11,452 nt of DNA from Acidimicrobiaceae bacterium (GTDB lineage Bacteria > Actinomycetota > Acidimicrobiia > Acidimicrobiales > Ilumatobacteraceae), in the NCBI GenBank assembly GCA_006515795.1, contig VFMC01000009.1, forward strand, positions 7,448-18,899, written 5' to 3'. Below the pieces are notes generated by a model. The model had not been told where the DNA came from and did not search any database. It was given only the letters and a program-made list of their open reading frames with translations. The position numbers were made by a program, and so were the translations under genes. Shown here one piece after another: positions 1-6,282 of the stretch; within the stretch, counting starts at the first letter, position 1; each line of letters starts with the position of its first letter.

Positions 1-893
1 AGCAGACCCGGCGCGACGAGCTCGGGCATCATCGCCAGGCCGGCCTCGGGGATGAGGTGGGCCGAGTACTCCTTCAGCTCGGCGCCCTCCACCAGCGGGG
101 CGATCGCCGAGTGTGCCTTCAGCGCGGCGATGATGTCCTCGGGTCGCCGTCGTTGGGCGGCGAGCTTCGGGAGCTTCAGCACGACCCCGATGGCCACGGT
201 GTCGAGGTTGGTGTAGACGAAGCCACCGCCGTTGACGCCGCTCGTGCCACCGAGGATCTCGATGTCGACGCCGTCGGTGCCGCGCACCCCGAATCGCTCG
301 TCGATGACCTGCTTGGGCAGCGCCAGGGTCTCTTTCACCCCGAGCGTGTAGTTCTTGGCCTCGATGGGGCGATGCAGCCCGGCGTCTTTGGCGATGAAGC
401 TGTTCACCCCGTCGCAGGCGATCACGACCCGGGCCACGAGGTCGCCGTCGGGGCGGTCGGTACGAACGCCGGTGACGCGTCCCGCTTGGTCGCGGAGCAG
501 GCCCGTGGCCGTGGTGCTGCAGAGCAGCTGAGCCCCGGCCGCCTCGGCATGGCCGGCGAGCCAGTGGTCGAAATCGGGGCGATAGGCGGTGGCTCCGTTG
601 TACGGCGCGGCACCCCACGCGTCGCTCCGGTAGTCGACCGTTAGCGCCTTCGTGTCGGTGAGTACCATGGTGGATCGACGCGTGATCCAGCGTTGGACGG
701 GAGCCTCTTCCCACCACTCGGGGATCAGCTCGTCGAGGATGCGCGGGTAGACCACGCCGCCGTACATGTTCTTGCTCCCCGGGAACGGTCCACGCTCGAG
801 CAGCACCACGCGCAGCCCCCGTCGCGCCAGCGTGATCGCCGCGCACGATCCTGCGGGGCCGGCGCCGACGATCACCACATCGGTGTCAACCAT
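1..893 (-). CDS. fixC: FixC-like FAD-dependent dehydrogenase (ETF-quinone oxidoreductase family), C-terminus beyond window
   Basis: Flavoprotein that should take electrons from an electron transfer flavoprotein and pass them toward quinone or ferredoxin at the membrane. About 297 residues are visible; the family is usually near 430, so the C-terminus lies beyond the left edge. The N-terminus reads MVDTDVVIVGAGPAGS, giving the dinucleotide-binding glycines G10, G12 and G15. It is followed by LLERGPFPGSKNMYGG, typical of the FixC/ETF-QO group. The last visible part contains KEYSAHLIPEAGLAMMPEL, the family block just before the second FAD motif. The start is ATG at 893 because the other ATGs in the repeat upstream (906, 919, 932) all reach TGA after six codons. 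There is no Shine-Dalgarno; fixB ends 18 bases upstream, so re-initiation is likely. The family call is firm; the exact partner is inferred. Confidence 0.9.
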   Translation of the reverse strand, partial: MVDTDVVIVGAGPAGSCAAITLARRGLRVVLLERGPFPGSKNMYGGVVYPRILDELIPEWWEEAPVQRWITRRSTMVLTDTKALTVDYRSDAWGAAPYNGATAYRPDFDHWLAGHAEAAGAQLLCSTTATGLLRDQAGRVTGVRTDRPDGDLVARVVIACDGVNSFIAKDAGLHRPIEAKNYTLGVKETLALPKQVIDERFGVRGTDGVDIEILGGTSGVNGGGFVYTNLDTVAIGVVLKLPKLAAQRRRPEDIIAALKAHSAIAPLVEGAELKEYSAHLIPEAGLAMMPELVAPGL

Positions 894-932
894 CGGTGTC
901 AACCATCGGTGTCAACCATCGGTGTCAACCAT
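881..932. repeat. Four exact tandem copies of a 13-bp unit at the fixB/fixC junction
   Basis: The plus-strand unit CGGTGTCAACCAT occurs at 881-893, 894-906, 907-919 and 920-932 without mismatch. On the coding (minus) strand each copy reads ATGGTTGACACCG, so each carries an ATG, and because 13 is not a multiple of 3 the ATGs fall in successive frames. fixB reads through the first copy and stops at TGA 914-912; fixC starts from the ATG of the last copy at 893. The block therefore holds the stop of one gene and the start of the next. Confidence 0.97.
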
Positions 933-1862
933 CGTGATCCGCGTGATGGCGGGGGTGGCCAGGAGGTCGATGAGCTCGTCGAGCAACTCGTTCGCATCGG
1001 CCACGACGGCGAGGTCGGCCAGCTGCATCATCGGGCAATGCGCGTCGAGGTTGATGCTGATGATGTGCTCCGGGTCGCCGAGCCCGCTGGTGTGCTGCAC
1101 GGCGCCACTGATGCCGAACGCGAGGTACAGGCGCGGGTCGACCACCACGCCGGTGGTGCCGATCTGCCGCTCGTGACCGATCCAACCGCGATCGGTGATC
1201 ACACGCGTTGCGCCCACGCTGGCACCGAGTAGCTCACCCAGCTTGGCCAGCTGGTCGAACCGGCCGCTGCCGTCGAGGCCGGCGCCGCCGGCGACGATGC
1301 GCGTGGCTTCGGCGAGATCGATCGAAGCCACGTCGGGGCCGAGCACCTCGACGACGCCCGCGTCGGCGCCCGCGGCGTCCTGCGTGGGCATGGTCTCCGA
1401 TGTCAACAGCTCGACCGAAGTGGCTGCGGTGGCTTCGCTCGTGACGGGATCGACGCCGCGGACGCCTACCTGCAACGTGGCCACGAAGCGTTCCGGAGCG
1501 ACGACGGTGTGCATCGTGAGACCGCCGTCGCGGGCAACGACCACCTCGCGCTCGGTCACCTTTATCGCTCCGGCGAACAGGGGGCGGTCGAGGACAGCTG
1601 CGAGACGAGGCGCGAGGTCGCGGCCGTCGGCCGAAGAGGGCAGCACAACGATCGGCTCGGCGGTGAGGATGGGATCGAGCGCGTGCGCCCATGCTCCCGG
1701 CGAGAAAGCGCCGGCCTCGATGCACCGCAGTTCGCCGGCGATCGATGCTGCGGCCGCCACGGTGCCCGATCCGATCAACACGGCCCGCCCGTAGCACTCG
1801 CACGCCGCCTCGGCGCCGCCGGCGGGCAAGATGCCATCTCTCACGGGGATCACGGCGAGCAC
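912..1862 (-). CDS. fixB: Electron transfer flavoprotein alpha subunit (FixB/EtfA)
   Basis: 316-residue alpha subunit of an electron transfer flavoprotein, a normal length. It should bind FAD and carry electrons with a beta subunit (FixA/EtfB). The C-terminal FAD domain is clear: VGATRVITDRGWIG (about 216-229), QIGTTG (233-238), FGISGAVQH (249-257) and INLD (270-273). The usual serine before the FAD-binding arginine is a threonine here (T219-R220). The start is GTG at 1862, since TAA lies in frame 9 bases upstream and the N-terminus VLAVIPVRDG looks complete. There is no ribosome site; a TAACCT hexamer 6 bases upstream suggests a leaderless message. The last six residues, MVDTDG, come from the 13-bp tandem repeat. 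fixC follows directly. No beta subunit lies upstream, where the next gene is dedA, so it must be downstream beyond the edge or elsewhere. Confidence 0.92.
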   Translation of the reverse strand: MLAVIPVRDGILPAGGAEAACECYGRAVLIGSGTVAAAASIAGELRCIEAGAFSPGAWAHALDPILTAEPIVVLPSSADGRDLAPRLAAVLDRPLFAGAIKVTEREVVVARDGGLTMHTVVAPERFVATLQVGVRGVDPVTSEATAATSVELLTSETMPTQDAAGADAGVVEVLGPDVASIDLAEATRIVAGGAGLDGSGRFDQLAKLGELLGASVGATRVITDRGWIGHERQIGTTGVVVDPRLYLAFGISGAVQHTSGLGDPEHIISINLDAHCPMMQLADLAVVADANELLDELIDLLATPAITRITMVDTDG

Positions 1863-1868
1863 CGCGTC

Positions 1869-1874
1869 AGGTTA
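1869..1874 (-). promoter_or_regulatory. Candidate -10 box of fixB (leaderless)
   Basis: TAACCT on the minus strand ends 6 bases before the GTG start of fixB, which places the transcription start on or near that GTG. A weak -35 candidate, TTGCCT (1899-1894), lies 19 bases further upstream. The same 8-mer CTAACCTG also precedes dedA. This rests on pattern and spacing only. Confidence 0.4.
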
Positions 1875-1882
1875 GAACTCGG

Positions 1883-1892
1883 CCTGATCAGG
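1883..1892. promoter_or_regulatory. 10-bp perfect palindrome in the fixB promoter spacer
   Basis: CCTGATCAGG is a perfect palindrome lying between the candidate -35 (1894-1899) and -10 (1869-1874) of fixB. That position would suit a repressor operator. A palindrome this short can occur by chance and no regulator gene is adjacent. Confidence 0.25.
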
Positions 1893-1925
1893 AAGGCAAT
1901 TGATCGAGTCGTTTCTCGACATGTG

Positions 1926-1945
1926 CCGTGCCGACGATCGCACGG
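1926..1945 (-). terminator. Weak hairpin just after dedA
   Basis: CCGTGC (1926-1931) and GCACGG (1940-1945) can form a 6-bp stem with an 8-base loop, starting 5 bases after the dedA stop on the minus strand. There is no T-tract, so this is at best a weak actinobacterial-style terminator between the purine-dedA run and fixB. Confidence 0.25.
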
Positions 1946-1950
1946 TTGCT

Positions 1951-2616
1951 TCAGTGCCGAGGGTCGGTGGAGATCACGGTGAGATCTTGGGCACGCCGCC
2001 TGTTGCGGAGGTGCCGGGCAACCTCGATGAGGACGTTGATCGCCAGCGCCGTGCCGAACGCCACCCAGAACGCCAGGGTGTGGTTGTCCTTGAACGGCTT
2101 GCCGACGATGTAGGCGAGGCCGGCTGCATAGGAAGCCCAGATCACGACGGCGATGGTGATCCACCTCATGAACCACAGGCGCGGCTGACGGGTAATGCCA
2201 CTGGAGAGCGTGAGCAGCGTGCGACCCCCTGGGATGAACCGGGCGGTGATGAGCAGCAGCCCTCCTCGCTCGCGGATCTGCTCGTGCGCCCAGCCGAGGC
2301 GGACGCCGAACTTCGGCTTCCGTTCGGCCCGGCGTTCGAACCGCGGCGCCCAGTGACGGCCGATGCTGTAGGCCGCGTTGTCGCCCAGAAAGGCCCCGAC
2401 CGCACCGGCCACGATCACCATCCACAAGGCGTACGGCGCTTCACCGGTGCTCACGGCAACGCCACCGATGATGACGGTGGTCTCGCTCGGCACCACGGGG
2501 ATGATCGAGTCGAAGAACGCGATCAGCACGATGACGCCGAGGAACCACCAGTTCGACGCCCAGTCGCCGAGGGTGTCGGTGAGGTCAGTTATCCAGCTGA
2601 AGGTTCCCGCAAGCAT
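1951..2616 (-). CDS. DedA-family (SNARE-associated/VTT domain) membrane protein
   Basis: 221-residue integral membrane protein of the DedA family, which is linked in other bacteria to membrane lipid handling (undecaprenyl-phosphate or phospholipid translocation) and proton-motive-force homeostasis. The acidic and proline motif is seen at D36, P40, P43 and E45 (FDSIIPVVPSE), and the two family arginines are R126 and R132 in ARFIPGGR. Hydrophobic segments lie near 22-42, 62-85, 119-140, 150-170 and 181-200. The basic tail RHLRNRRR (201-208) should be cytoplasmic. The start is ATG at 2616; it overlaps the end of purK by 32 bases and there is no later Met near the N-terminus. A TAACCT hexamer 9 bases upstream, inside purK, may give it its own promoter. 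The substrate cannot be told from sequence. Confidence 0.88.
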   Translation of the reverse strand: MLAGTFSWITDLTDTLGDWASNWWFLGVIVLIAFFDSIIPVVPSETTVIIGGVAVSTGEAPYALWMVIVAGAVGAFLGDNAAYSIGRHWAPRFERRAERKPKFGVRLGWAHEQIRERGGLLLITARFIPGGRTLLTLSSGITRQPRLWFMRWITIAVVIWASYAAGLAYIVGKPFKDNHTLAFWVAFGTALAINVLIEVARHLRNRRRAQDLTVISTDPRH

Positions 2617-3742
2617 CTCGACGGCAGGTTAGCGCCACCTCGACAGCGGCTTCTGGCGAGTGGGCGAGCACCGTCAGATGACCCATCTTGCGACCTGCCC
2701 GCGGCGCGGACTTCCCGTAGAGGTGCAGGTGGGCGCGGGGATCGGCCATGGCCGTGCCCCAGTCGGGTTCCCCCGGTGCCCAGAGATCGCCCAGCAGGTT
2801 CACCATCGCCGCCGCAGGTGAGGTCGGCGCGGTGCCGCCGAGGGTGAGGCCGCACACGGCGCGGACCTGTTGTTCGAACTGGCTGGTCTGCGCGCCGTCG
2901 AGTGTCCAGTGGCCGCTGTTGTGCGGCCGCGGGGCGAGCTCGTTGACGAGGATTCCACGCCCGACAACGAACAGCTCGACCGCCAGCACGCCGACGTAGT
3001 CGAGGGAATCGGCGATGTGGCCGGCGATGCTCGCCGCCTCGCGTGGCGTGTCGGCTGCAGGAAAGACGGTGAGGTCGAGAACGCCATCGACGTGTGTGTT
3101 CTGCACCGGCGGGTAGTGCGTGACATCGCCGGCCGGGGACCGCGCCAGCACGACCGACAGCTCGGCGCTGAGCTCGAGGCGGTGCTCGAGCACGCAGGCC
3201 ACGGCGCCGAGCGCGTGCCATGCCGCCTCGAGCTCGCGCTGATCGTGAGCGACGACTTGTCCCTTTCCGTCGTAGCCGAGGCGCGCCGTCTTCAGGATCG
3301 CCGGGTACTCGATGCCGTGCCCCACGAGGTCGGCGGCGGTGTCGATCACCGCGAAAGGTGCGACCGCAACGCCGATCGAGGTGAGGAACCGCTTCTCGTT
3401 TCGGCGGTCCTGGGTGATCGCGATGGCGGTCGCCGACGGCCGCACGAGGGTCCGCGTCTCGAGGTGGGCCAGCGCCGCGGCCGGAGGGTTCTCGAACTCG
3501 GTCGTCACGACGGCACACTCGTCGGCCAACCGGTCGAGCGATTCCGGGTGGTCGTAGGGGGCGACGAGGTGCACGTCGGCCACCCGGCCGGCGGGGGCGT
3601 GCGGATCGGGTTCGAGAACCATCGTGCGGTAGCCCATCGTGCGCGCCGCGATCACGAAGTACCGGCCGAGCTGGCCGCCTCCGAGGATGCCGAGCGTGGC
3701 CGGCGGGGTGATCGCCGGGATCGATCGTCGAGCCGGGATCAC
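2585..3742 (-). CDS. purK: N5-carboxyaminoimidazole ribonucleotide synthase (PurK)
   Basis: ATP-grasp enzyme of purine biosynthesis: aminoimidazole ribonucleotide (AIR) plus bicarbonate and ATP gives N5-CAIR, the substrate of PurE. It has 385 residues, slightly longer than the usual 350-380. The N-terminal glycine-rich motif is GILGGGQLGR (18-27). The ATP-grasp part shows KTARLGYDGKGQ (151-162) and NELAPRPHNSGHWT (267-280), followed by QFEQQVRAVCG (288-298) and the C-terminal HLYGK (340-344) with RKMGH (351-355). The start is GTG at 3742, overlapping the purE TGA as GTGA, so translation is coupled. About 14 residues precede the first conserved strand and no better start is seen. The 3' end overlaps dedA by 32 bases. 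The identification is firm. Confidence 0.96.
   Translation of the reverse strand: MIPARRSIPAITPPATLGILGGGQLGRYFVIAARTMGYRTMVLEPDPHAPAGRVADVHLVAPYDHPESLDRLADECAVVTTEFENPPAAALAHLETRTLVRPSATAIAITQDRRNEKRFLTSIGVAVAPFAVIDTAADLVGHGIEYPAILKTARLGYDGKGQVVAHDQRELEAAWHALGAVACVLEHRLELSAELSVVLARSPAGDVTHYPPVQNTHVDGVLDLTVFPAADTPREAASIAGHIADSLDYVGVLAVELFVVGRGILVNELAPRPHNSGHWTLDGAQTSQFEQQVRAVCGLTLGGTAPTSPAAAMVNLLGDLWAPGEPDWGTAMADPRAHLHLYGKSAPRAGRKMGHLTVLAHSPEAAVEVALTCRRDACGNLQLDN
2626..2631 (-). promoter_or_regulatory. Candidate internal -10 box of dedA
   Basis: TAACCT on the minus strand lies within the 3' end of purK, 9 bases before the dedA ATG. Its flanks match those of the fixB candidate exactly (CTAACCTG). 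It could let dedA be transcribed apart from purEK, or it may only be purK coding sequence. Confidence 0.3.
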
Positions 3743-4233
3743 GCGGGCGGAAGAGGGCTCGAGGCGGCGTTGGCTCGCAATGCTTCCCGATGCAGGTGGA
3801 GCCGGTGGCGCAATGCCGGGTCGTCGGCTGCCAGCATGGCCACGGCGAACAGCGCCGCGTTCGTGGCGCCGGCCTCACCGATCGCGAAGGTAGCCACCGG
3901 GACGCCGCCGGGCATCTGCACGATCGAGTACAGCGAATCCTGGCCGGCCAGGTGCCGAGAGGGCACGGGTACGCCGAGCACCGGCACGGTGGTCTTCGCC
4001 GCGATCATTCCGGGAAGGTGCGCTGCACCGCCGGCGCCGGCGATGATCGCGCGGAGGCCCGCAGCTTCCGCCTGCTCGGCGAACGCGAACATCTCGTCGG
4101 GCATGCGGTGTGCCGACAGCACCTGGGCGTGGTGGGCGATGCCGAACTCCTCGAGCACCTCCACGCTGCGCACCATCGTGGTCCAGTCGCTCGTCGAACC
4201 CATCACCACGGCAACCATCGGCTTCTCGCTCAT
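3739..4233 (-). CDS. purE: N5-carboxyaminoimidazole ribonucleotide mutase (PurE class I)
   Basis: Converts N5-CAIR to CAIR in the cytosolic purine pathway, directly after PurK. The 164 residues match the class I length. Family motifs are GSTSDW (12-17), SAHR (40-43) with H42 in the catalytic histidine position, GAGGAAHLPGMIAAKT (66-81) and SIVQMPGGVPVATFAIG (103-119). The start is ATG at 4233, sharing ATGA with the stop of the flavoenzyme upstream. AGGAG at 4248-4244, 10 bases before the ATG, is one of the few ribosome-site-like sequences in the window. The next gene, purK, begins in the purE stop codon. It acts as an octamer in known homologues. The call is firm; the coupling to a redox flavoenzyme rather than to other pur genes is unusual. 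Confidence 0.97.
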   Translation of the reverse strand: MSEKPMVAVVMGSTSDWTTMVRSVEVLEEFGIAHHAQVLSAHRMPDEMFAFAEQAEAAGLRAIIAGAGGAAHLPGMIAAKTTVPVLGVPVPSRHLAGQDSLYSIVQMPGGVPVATFAIGEAGATNAALFAVAMLAADDPALRHRLHLHREALRANAASSPLPPA

Positions 4234-6179
4234 CGCACCCCTGCTCCTGCTCGTTCACCTTCGACCACGGCGGCATGGGCTCGTCGTGGGGCAACGCAGT
4301 CGCCGACCCGCTCGACGCTCACCCCGGCGACCTTGAGCTCGTGGTACAGCCACTCCACGGGCGATGGGGGCACGGCGAGCACGAGCCAGTCGATCGCCCG
4401 GTGCTGCATCGTGCCCGTCGGGTGGTGCAGCAACTCGAGCGTGCCGGCGGTGATGCCCATCGGCACGAGATCGGTTGATTGCCCGATGCCCTTCGCGGTT
4501 GCCCGCATCCACCAGTTCTCCATGTCGAGGGTGATGCCGAGGTCCTGACCGACGACCATGCCTGGCGTGATGATCTCTACCTGGCAGCCGCGGTCGGCCA
4601 ACAGCTCGGCCACCGAGGTCGCGTGGTGGAACCCGATCTCGTCCACCACGACGACCGATCCCCACGGCTCGGCCGAGCCATCGAGCACCCCGCGCACGTC
4701 GGCCACGTTCTCGGTTCCTTCCGGCACCCACCACGGTCGTTGCGGCTCGGCACCGGTGGCGACGATCACGTGGTGAGGGCGCTTGTCGCTGACGAGTCCC
4801 GGCCACACGCCGACGCCGTACTCGATGGTCACGCCGAGCCGCCGGCACTCTGTGAGCTGGTTGCGGATCATGTCGCCGAGCTCGGCCCGGTTGGGCACGC
4901 CGGCGGCGAGGCGCACCTGGCCGCCGGCCTTGGTCTGCTGCTCGTAGACAGTCACTTCATGACCGTGCCTTGCTGCGCTGATCGCCGCCTGCAGCCCGGC
5001 GGGCCCGGCGCCGACCACCATCACCCGTCGCTTCGGCGCGAGGGCGGGCTGGCGCCGTTCGTACTCGGCCTCGCGGCCGGTGCGCGGGTTCTCGATGCAG
5101 CCGAGCCAGCGGTTGAGACCCATCCGTCCCACGCATTCCTGGTTGCAGCTGAGGCACAACCTGATCTCTTCGGTGGCTCCGGCGCGGGCCTTGGCCGCGA
5201 ACTCGGCATCGGCGATCTGGCCGCGCACCACACCGACGAGATCGCAGTAGCCGTCGGCCAGCGCTCGCTCGGCCTGCAGCGGATCCTTGAACCTGCCGAC
5301 GCCGATGACGGGAAGGTCGACCGCTTTGCGGAACGCACTCGGGATGAACAGCGCGTATCCAGGAGGGATGTGCATGCTCGCTTCGATCATGAACAGGCTG
5401 GCCGTAGCCACACCGATCGAGGTGTTGATGTAATCCACCTGTCCGCACGCCTCGACCAGCCGGGCGACCGCCACGGCGTCGTCGATCGTTGTGCCGCCCT
5501 CGATCAGCTCGTCGCCGCACAGCCGCACACCGAGGGCGAGCTGGCTGCCGATCACGGCGCGGACCGCGGCGACGATCCGCAGCAGCAGACGAGCGCGGTT
5601 CTCGAGCGCGCCGCCGTATTCGTCGGTTCGCCGGTTCGTGGCCGGCGACAGGAAGCCGCGCACGATCGACGAGTGGCTGCATTGCAGCTCGATGCCGTCG
5701 AATCCGCCCTCGGCGCAGTGCTCTGCCACGAGTGCGTAGCCGGCCACGATCTCGTCGATCTCGGCGTGATCGACGGCCTTCGGCACCTCCCGGAACAACG
5801 GGTCGGCAACAGCCGAGGGCGCCCACACCGGCAACCGTGAGAACATCGATGAGGCCTGGCCGCCGTTGTGGTTGATCTGGGCGAAGATCGGCGTGCGGTG
5901 ACGGTGCACCGCATCGGTGATGCGTCGGTACCCGGGGATCACCTCACGGTGGAACCCGTGGATCAGCTTCTCGTACGGCCAGTCGGTGGGGTGGGTGGAG
6001 TGCTCCTCGGTGATGATCAGCCCGGTGCCTCCGGCAGCACGGGCCGCGTAGTAGGCGGCGTGCTGCTCTGTCGGGAGGCCGTTGCGGGCGTAGTTGGTGA
6101 GGTGCGCGCTGAACACGATCCGGTTCCTGACGGTGATCGGCCCGAGTTCGAGCGGGGACCACAGGTACCGGTACGCCAT
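4230..6179 (-). CDS. FadH/OYE-family flavin oxidoreductase, mycofactocin-system OYE2-like
   Basis: 649-residue enzyme with the layout of 2,4-dienoyl-CoA reductase. An N-terminal Old Yellow Enzyme TIM barrel binding FMN (about 1-340) is followed by an iron-sulfur site C342-x2-C345-x3-C349-x11-C361, then an FAD/NAD(P)H domain starting at GAGPAG (390-395). The barrel contains ELQCSHSSIVRGFLSPATN (about 164-182), where the catalytic tyrosine of E. coli FadH appears replaced, aligned by eye, by serine near H169. Blocks such as HLTNYA, EEHSTHPTDWPYEKLIHGF and INHNGGQ resemble, from memory, the FadH/OYE oxidoreductase 2 of mycofactocin loci. No other mycofactocin gene is visible. The substrate is unknown; reduction of an enone or enoyl thioester is likely. 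The start is ATG at 6179, where the barrel begins, with TAGATT 7 bases upstream. The stop overlaps the purE start. Confidence 0.88.
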   Translation of the reverse strand: MAYRYLWSPLELGPITVRNRIVFSAHLTNYARNGLPTEQHAAYYAARAAGGTGLIITEEHSTHPTDWPYEKLIHGFHREVIPGYRRITDAVHRHRTPIFAQINHNGGQASSMFSRLPVWAPSAVADPLFREVPKAVDHAEIDEIVAGYALVAEHCAEGGFDGIELQCSHSSIVRGFLSPATNRRTDEYGGALENRARLLLRIVAAVRAVIGSQLALGVRLCGDELIEGGTTIDDAVAVARLVEACGQVDYINTSIGVATASLFMIEASMHIPPGYALFIPSAFRKAVDLPVIGVGRFKDPLQAERALADGYCDLVGVVRGQIADAEFAAKARAGATEEIRLCLSCNQECVGRMGLNRWLGCIENPRTGREAEYERRQPALAPKRRVMVVGAGPAGLQAAISAARHGHEVTVYEQQTKAGGQVRLAAGVPNRAELGDMIRNQLTECRRLGVTIEYGVGVWPGLVSDKRPHHVIVATGAEPQRPWWVPEGTENVADVRGVLDGSAEPWGSVVVVDEIGFHHATSVAELLADRGCQVEIITPGMVVGQDLGITLDMENWWMRATAKGIGQSTDLVPMGITAGTLELLHHPTGTMQHRAIDWLVLAVPPSPVEWLYHELKVAGVSVERVGDCVAPRRAHAAVVEGERAGAGVR

Positions 6180-6186
6180 GGGCCTC

Positions 6187-6192
6187 AATCTA
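6187..6192 (-). promoter_or_regulatory. Candidate -10 box of the FadH/OYE gene (leaderless)
   Basis: TAGATT on the minus strand ends 7 bases before the ATG at 6179, the spacing expected when transcription starts at the start codon. No good -35 is seen; the region where it would fall borders the 49-bp palindrome. The base GAGG nearby is only 3 bases from the ATG, too close for a standard ribosome site. Confidence 0.5.
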
Positions 6193-6214
6193 CGAGCCGG
6201 CGCCGCCCTCCCGA

Positions 6215-6263
6215 GATCTGGGCCGAATCCGTCTCGGCCTCCGAGAGGGATTCGGCCCAGATC
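6215..6263. promoter_or_regulatory. 49-bp near-perfect palindrome in the divergent promoter region
   Basis: The arms GATCTGGGCCGAATCC (6215-6230) and GGATTCGGCCCAGATC (6248-6263) are exact reverse complements. Inside them TCTCGG (6232-6237) and CCGAGA (6241-6246) also pair around CCT, with a single G-G mismatch at 6231/6247. The result is 22 of 23 possible pairs around a 3-base centre. It sits between the two candidate -10 boxes and reaches into or next to both expected -35 regions, so an operator controlling both directions is the simplest reading. A terminator makes little sense between divergent genes. Confidence 0.75.
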
Positions 6264-6270
6264 CGGTGAG

Positions 6271-6276
6271 TAGGGT
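6271..6276 (+). promoter_or_regulatory. Candidate -10 box of the ferredoxin-P450 pair (leaderless)
   Basis: TAGGGT ends 6 bases before the ferredoxin ATG at 6283. No ribosome site precedes the ATG, which fits a leaderless message. The right arm of the palindrome ends 7 bases upstream, so a bound repressor would block this promoter. Confidence 0.5.
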
Positions 6277-6282
6277 TCGCTC

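Noticed and set aside
57..644. 195-residue open frame on the plus strand at the left edge
   Set aside because: Lies opposite fixC, whose FAD motif and family blocks are unmistakable on the minus strand.
881..932. Possible CRISPR-like or binding-site repeat array
   Set aside because: The copies are directly adjacent without spacers and only 13 bp long; a tandem duplication at a gene junction explains them.
894..932. ATGs at 906, 919 and 932 as fixC starts
   Set aside because: Each reads six codons and then TGA; only the ATG at 893 opens the long frame.
2870..4336. 488-residue open frame on the plus strand
   Set aside because: It lies opposite purK and purE, has no recognisable domain, and is the stop-poor antisense frame expected in GC-rich genes.
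4479..5840. 453-residue open frame on the plus strand
   Set aside because: Antisense shadow of the FadH/OYE gene with low-complexity composition and no family motif.
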